Part shown: positions 60,782 through 64,000 of the stretch, in pieces
How the letters are laid out: each line of letters opens with the position of its first letter
Position numbering within the stretch: the stretch's first letter is position 1
Assembly: GCF_030373185.1 (NCBI RefSeq)
Contig: NZ_JAUCZH010000004.1
Span: 62,001 to 126,000 of the forward strand
Origin: Tabrizicola sp.
GTDB taxonomy: Bacteria; Pseudomonadota; Alphaproteobacteria; Rhodobacterales; Rhodobacteraceae
Direction of reading: 5' to 3'
DNA length: 64,000 nt
Translations under genes and position numbers: made by a program
Notes under the pieces: model-generated
The model's input: the letters and a program-made list of their open reading frames with translations, nothing else
Databases searched by the model: none
What the model was told of the DNA's origin: nothing

Positions 60782-62206
60782 ATGCTGGAGTGGTCGGCAA
60801 CACGGTTGAGCGATGCGATTCACAGCCGCAAGGTGGCGCCGTCCGAAGTGATGGCCACCCATCTGGCACGGGTTGCCGCGGTGAATGGCGCGGTGAATGC
60901 CATTGTCTCGACGGTGGACCCTGATGTGCTGATGGCCCGGGCACGGGCCTTGGATGACGTGGCGCCGGTGGGTTGGCTGCATGGTATTCCGCTTGCCGTA
61001 AAGGACGTTGTGGCGACGGCGGGGTTGCGGACGACCTGGGGCTCGCCGATCCATGCCGACCATGTGCCCATGGCGGATGACCTTTTGGCCGCGCGGATGC
61101 GGGGCGCCGGGGCGATCTTCACCGGCAAGACCAATGTGCCGGAATGGGGCCAAGGGTCGCACAGCTTCAACCCGGTCTTTGGCGTGACGCGCAACCCCTA
61201 TGACCTGACGCGTTCCGCCGGAGGGTCTTCAGGCGGGGCGGCCGCGGGGCTGGCGACAAGGATGCTCTGGCTGGCGGACGGGTCCGACATGATGGGGTCT
61301 CTGCGCAACCCCGCCGCCTTTTGCAATGTCTACGGCTTTCGCCCAACCTGGGGGCTGGTGCCAGGTGATGCCGAAGGCGACACCTACCTTGCCACCCTGA
61401 CGACGGATGGCCCCATGGCCCGCACGGTCGAGGACCTGGCGCGATTTCTGACTGTCATGGCGGGCGAGAACCCAGAGGTGCCGTTTCCCCGCCCTGTGCC
61501 GGACCTGCTGTCCGGGCTGGACCGGGGGGCAAGGGGCCTGAAGATCGGCTGGCTGGCCGATTGGGGCGGGGCCTACCCGATGGAACCGGGCATCCTTGAC
61601 GCCTGCGAAACGGGCCTGCGCCTGTTGGAAGACATGGGGGCCGTGGTGGAGCCCCTGCCCCCACCCTTCCCCGCCGAAAAGCTGTGGCACGCCTGGACCA
61701 CCTTGCGGGCAATGCTGAACGCAGGCGCGAAGCGCTCCCTGGCCGAGGATCCCGTCAAACGTGCCCTGACCAAGCCCGAAAGCTTGTGGGAAATCGAACA
61801 GGGACTTGGCCTTTCGGCGCAAGCTGTCCATGCGGCCAGCGTGATACGCAGCCGCTGGCATGCCCATGCGGCGCGTCTCTTTGACAGGTTCGATGCGCTT
61901 GTTCTGCCAAGCGCGCAGGTCTGGCCCTTCCCCGCCGACTGGCGCTGGCCCAACCGGATTGCCGGACGCCCCATGGACACCTACCACCGCTGGATGGAAG
62001 TGGTGGTCCCCGCCAGCCTGATCGGTCTGCCCGCGCTTTCGGTGCCGGTGGGGTTTGGGCCCAAGGGGTTGCCAATGGGCATGCAGATCATCGGCCGGTC
62101 GGGCGATGATGCCGGGGTGCTGGCGATCGGGCAGGCATGGCACCGCGCGACGGAATGGCCGCAAAGGCAACCGCCTGCGCTGGCAATCGAAGCGGGATCG
62201 GGCTAA
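60782..62206 (+). CDS. Amidase signature family amidase 2
   Basis: GIPLAVKDVVATAGLRTTWGS; NPYDLTRSAGGSSGGAAAGLATRMLWLADGSDMMGSLRNPAAFCNVYGFRPTWG. Confidence 0.93.
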   Translation: MLEWSATRLSDAIHSRKVAPSEVMATHLARVAAVNGAVNAIVSTVDPDVLMARARALDDVAPVGWLHGIPLAVKDVVATAGLRTTWGSPIHADHVPMADDLLAARMRGAGAIFTGKTNVPEWGQGSHSFNPVFGVTRNPYDLTRSAGGSSGGAAAGLATRMLWLADGSDMMGSLRNPAAFCNVYGFRPTWGLVPGDAEGDTYLATLTTDGPMARTVEDLARFLTVMAGENPEVPFPRPVPDLLSGLDRGARGLKIGWLADWGGAYPMEPGILDACETGLRLLEDMGAVVEPLPPPFPAEKLWHAWTTLRAMLNAGAKRSLAEDPVKRALTKPESLWEIEQGLGLSAQAVHAASVIRSRWHAHAARLFDRFDALVLPSAQVWPFPADWRWPNRIAGRPMDTYHRWMEVVVPASLIGLPALSVPVGFGPKGLPMGMQIIGRSGDDAGVLAIGQAWHRATEWPQRQPPALAIEAGSG

Positions 62207-62357
62207 GTCCGCGGCAACTTGCGCAAGAGGGGGCGACCTTCTTGCAGCCTTGCACCGAGCAAAGGCGGGGCATCAGAGTGATCCCCCCAAAGAAATTTGA
62301 CAGTTCCGAAAGCTCCGATCTGAAGTCTGCTGACCTCCAAGAACGAGGAGAACAGAC

Positions 62358-62492
62358 ATGTCGAAACGCAAGAACCACGATGCGGCATTCAAGGCTCGAT
62401 CGGCGTCAGAGGCACTGAAGGGGGAACGCAACTCGTCCGAATTGGCCACCGCTTGCGAGGTGCATCCGACGATGATCCATCAATGGAAGTAG
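62358..62492 (+). pseudogene. IS3-family orfA truncated by a nonsense codon
   Basis: MSKRKNHDAAFKARSASEALKGERNSSELATACEVHPTMIHQWK*ALLEGTAGIREHGGKAATEIAEDTFRDLHAKIGDLAVA; TAG at 62490-62492. Confidence 0.8.
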
Positions 62493-62694
62493 GCACTTCT
62501 GGAAGGTACTGCGGGCATCCGTGAGCACGGAGGCAAGGCAGCGACTGAGATTGCCGAGGACACGTTCCGTGATCTGCATGCCAAGATCGGAGATCTGGCG
62601 GTAGCTAGTGTTCTTTTCACGAAAGCTCTAGCCGTGGATCGGGAAGCCAGGCGGGGCATGATCGAACGGAACCACCCCACGCCGTCGGGGCATA

Positions 62695-63440
62695 GTGCCG
62701 CCTGCTGTCGATCTCGCGGTCGGCGTTCCATTACATGCCGCAGGGCGAAACCGTGATGAATCTCGACCTGAGCTGTCGATCGACAAGCATTTCCTGGAAA
62801 CCCCGTTTTACGGCGTGCGGCAGATGCGATTGATGCCGATTTACCAAAAGCCCAACACCAGCAAGCCCGACACCAGCAAGCCCGCGAAGGGCCACAAGAC
62901 CTACCCCTATCTGCTAGACGGGCTGCGGATCTACCGCCCCAGCAAGTTCTGGTGCGCCGACATCACTTATTCGCCTATGCGCAAAGGGCTCCTCTGTCTG
63001 GTGGCCATCATGGACTGGCTCACCCGGAAGGTGCTGGCCCGGCGCAATTCAAACTCGCTAGAGGCCGACTTCTGCCTCGAGGCGCAGATCGAGGCCATCC
63101 ACAAGTTCCGCCCGCCCGAGATCATGTATGCCGACCAAGGGTCGCAGACCACGTCCGTCTACTGGACCGACAGACTGAAGCGGGCCAAAACCAAGATCTC
63201 GACCGACGGCAAAGCCCGGTATCTCGACAACATCTTCATCGAGCGGCTCTGGCGCCCCCTCAAGTATGAATGCGCCTATCTGCATGCTTGGGGAACCGAG
63301 GCCAAGGCCGGCGTCGGACGCTGGATCACCTTCTACAACCACTTGCGGCCCCGCGCCGTCCATGGCGAACAACCAGCCGACGTGGTCAACTTCAACGCAA
63401 CCCGAAACGATCAGCAGGTGCAGGTAGCAGCTAAGACAAG
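62695..63440 (+). pseudogene. IS3-family orfB transposase remnant
   Basis: FLETPFYGVRQM^RLMPIYQKPNTSKPDTSKPAKGHKTYPYLLDGLRIYRPSKFWCADITYSPMRKGLLCLVAIMDWLTRKVLARR; internal deletion at ^; ends in nonhomologous C-terminus. Confidence 0.8.
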
Positions 63441-63836
63441 CCGGAAATCTGTCCAAGTGTTGGGGAGCAACTCACTTCCGTCCTTCACATCTGGCTTGTT
63501 TCGTGGCCAGTTTCTGATTGAGTCGCCACAGGTTGGCGAGACTCTTTTCGACATCTGTGGTTCCAGACTTTTGATCGATGCCCCGATCGCCGGCCCCGGC
63601 CCAGGGGATCGAGGGCCTGCTCGCATGCGCACTCGAAGCGATGGCTTCGAGCCACTATCAGGTCCCAAGCATGGAAGGCCGGCGCAGCGAGGGCGTCCTG
63701 TCATGGCATGGCAAGTGTGGTGGTAGAAGATTTGATTGTGGCCGTTCCGCAGGTAGCGTCCTTCGCCCCGCATTTGCGGCGCAAGCTTGAGGGCCGGGTA
63801 GACTTGCCCTAGAGAGAAGGCCGCAGCGGAGGGTCC

Positions 63837-64000
63837 ATGAAGCACAAGGTGAACGCGTCGGCGCTGCCAAGAACCACGCGGATTGTTTATGTTGGCATAC
63901 AGGTTCTGGCGCATCTGGCCTTGCCGGTTCTGGCTTTCTTTCTGGCAATCAGAGCGGTCAGGGAGCCGGCGCATCTGCGTCATCTTTCGCATCGGCTTGG
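63837..64000 (+). CDS. Probable 3-deoxy-D-manno-octulosonic-acid transferase, N-terminal fragment
   Basis: MKHKVNASALPRTTRIVYVGIQVLAHLALPVLAFFLAIRAVREPAHLRHLSHRLG..., N-terminal TM plus a short conserved-looking segment; GGAGGG upstream; open at window edge. Confidence 0.4.
   Translation, partial: MKHKVNASALPRTTRIVYVGIQVLAHLALPVLAFFLAIRAVREPAHLRHLSHRL

Larger units (their letters stand above)
62279..63469 (+). mobile_element. Decayed IS3-family insertion sequence
   Basis: orfA-like and orfB-like (DDE) reading frames; imperfect ends TGATCCCCCCAAAGAAATTTGACAG (left) and TGCTCCCCAACACTTGGACAG (right, reverse complement). Confidence 0.75.

Noticed and set aside
58664-61162. 832-aa minus-strand ORF, the longest in the track
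   Set aside because: Antisense to permease, binding protein and amidase genes; composition typical of GC-rich antisense frames
63411-63992. 193-aa minus-strand ORF at the right edge
   Set aside because: Spans the IS end and the start of the likely kdtA gene; no coherent domain

Overview
This is a GC-rich alphaproteobacterial chromosome segment. Gene content and order look like Rhodobacteraceae, which is inference from protein families and synteny. From left to right it contains: (i) the distal part of a division/cell-wall cluster on the minus strand (ftsW-murG-murC-2xDUF2484-murB-ddl-ftsQ-ftsA-ftsZ-lpxC-bamD-recN); (ii) an ArsR/SRPBCC operon, a lactate/malate dehydrogenase-family gene and a small sugar-metabolism-like group; (iii) mtnP-DUF2927-apt; (iv) the cytochrome aa3 assembly block (ctaC-ctaB-small protein-ctaG-ctaE-SURF1) followed by thrC and an M16 peptidase; (v) tldD, tex, tRNA-His and mmcB; (vi) an Anbu-type proteasome-like protease cluster with transglutaminase, alpha-E and permuted ATP-grasp genes; (vii) an exonuclease/ATP-dependent DNA ligase pair; (viii) an M3 peptidase, a B12-domain regulator, pssA-psd, rpoH and rluD; (ix) an orphan hybrid histidine kinase; (x) an amidase/polyamine-type ABC transporter/amidase group; (xi) a decayed IS3-family element and the 5' end of a probable kdtA/waaA gene. 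The most interesting non-protein signals are a candidate small RNA after apt made of two abutting 21-nt hairpins with identical CUACCCA loops plus a strong third hairpin (21539-21626), a probable 6S RNA gene with a clear sigma70-like promoter (37605-37770), a 19-bp minisatellite upstream of mtnP, and two copies of a dispersed intergenic element. No CRISPR array or prophage was seen. All product names come from reading the translations; no database search was run.
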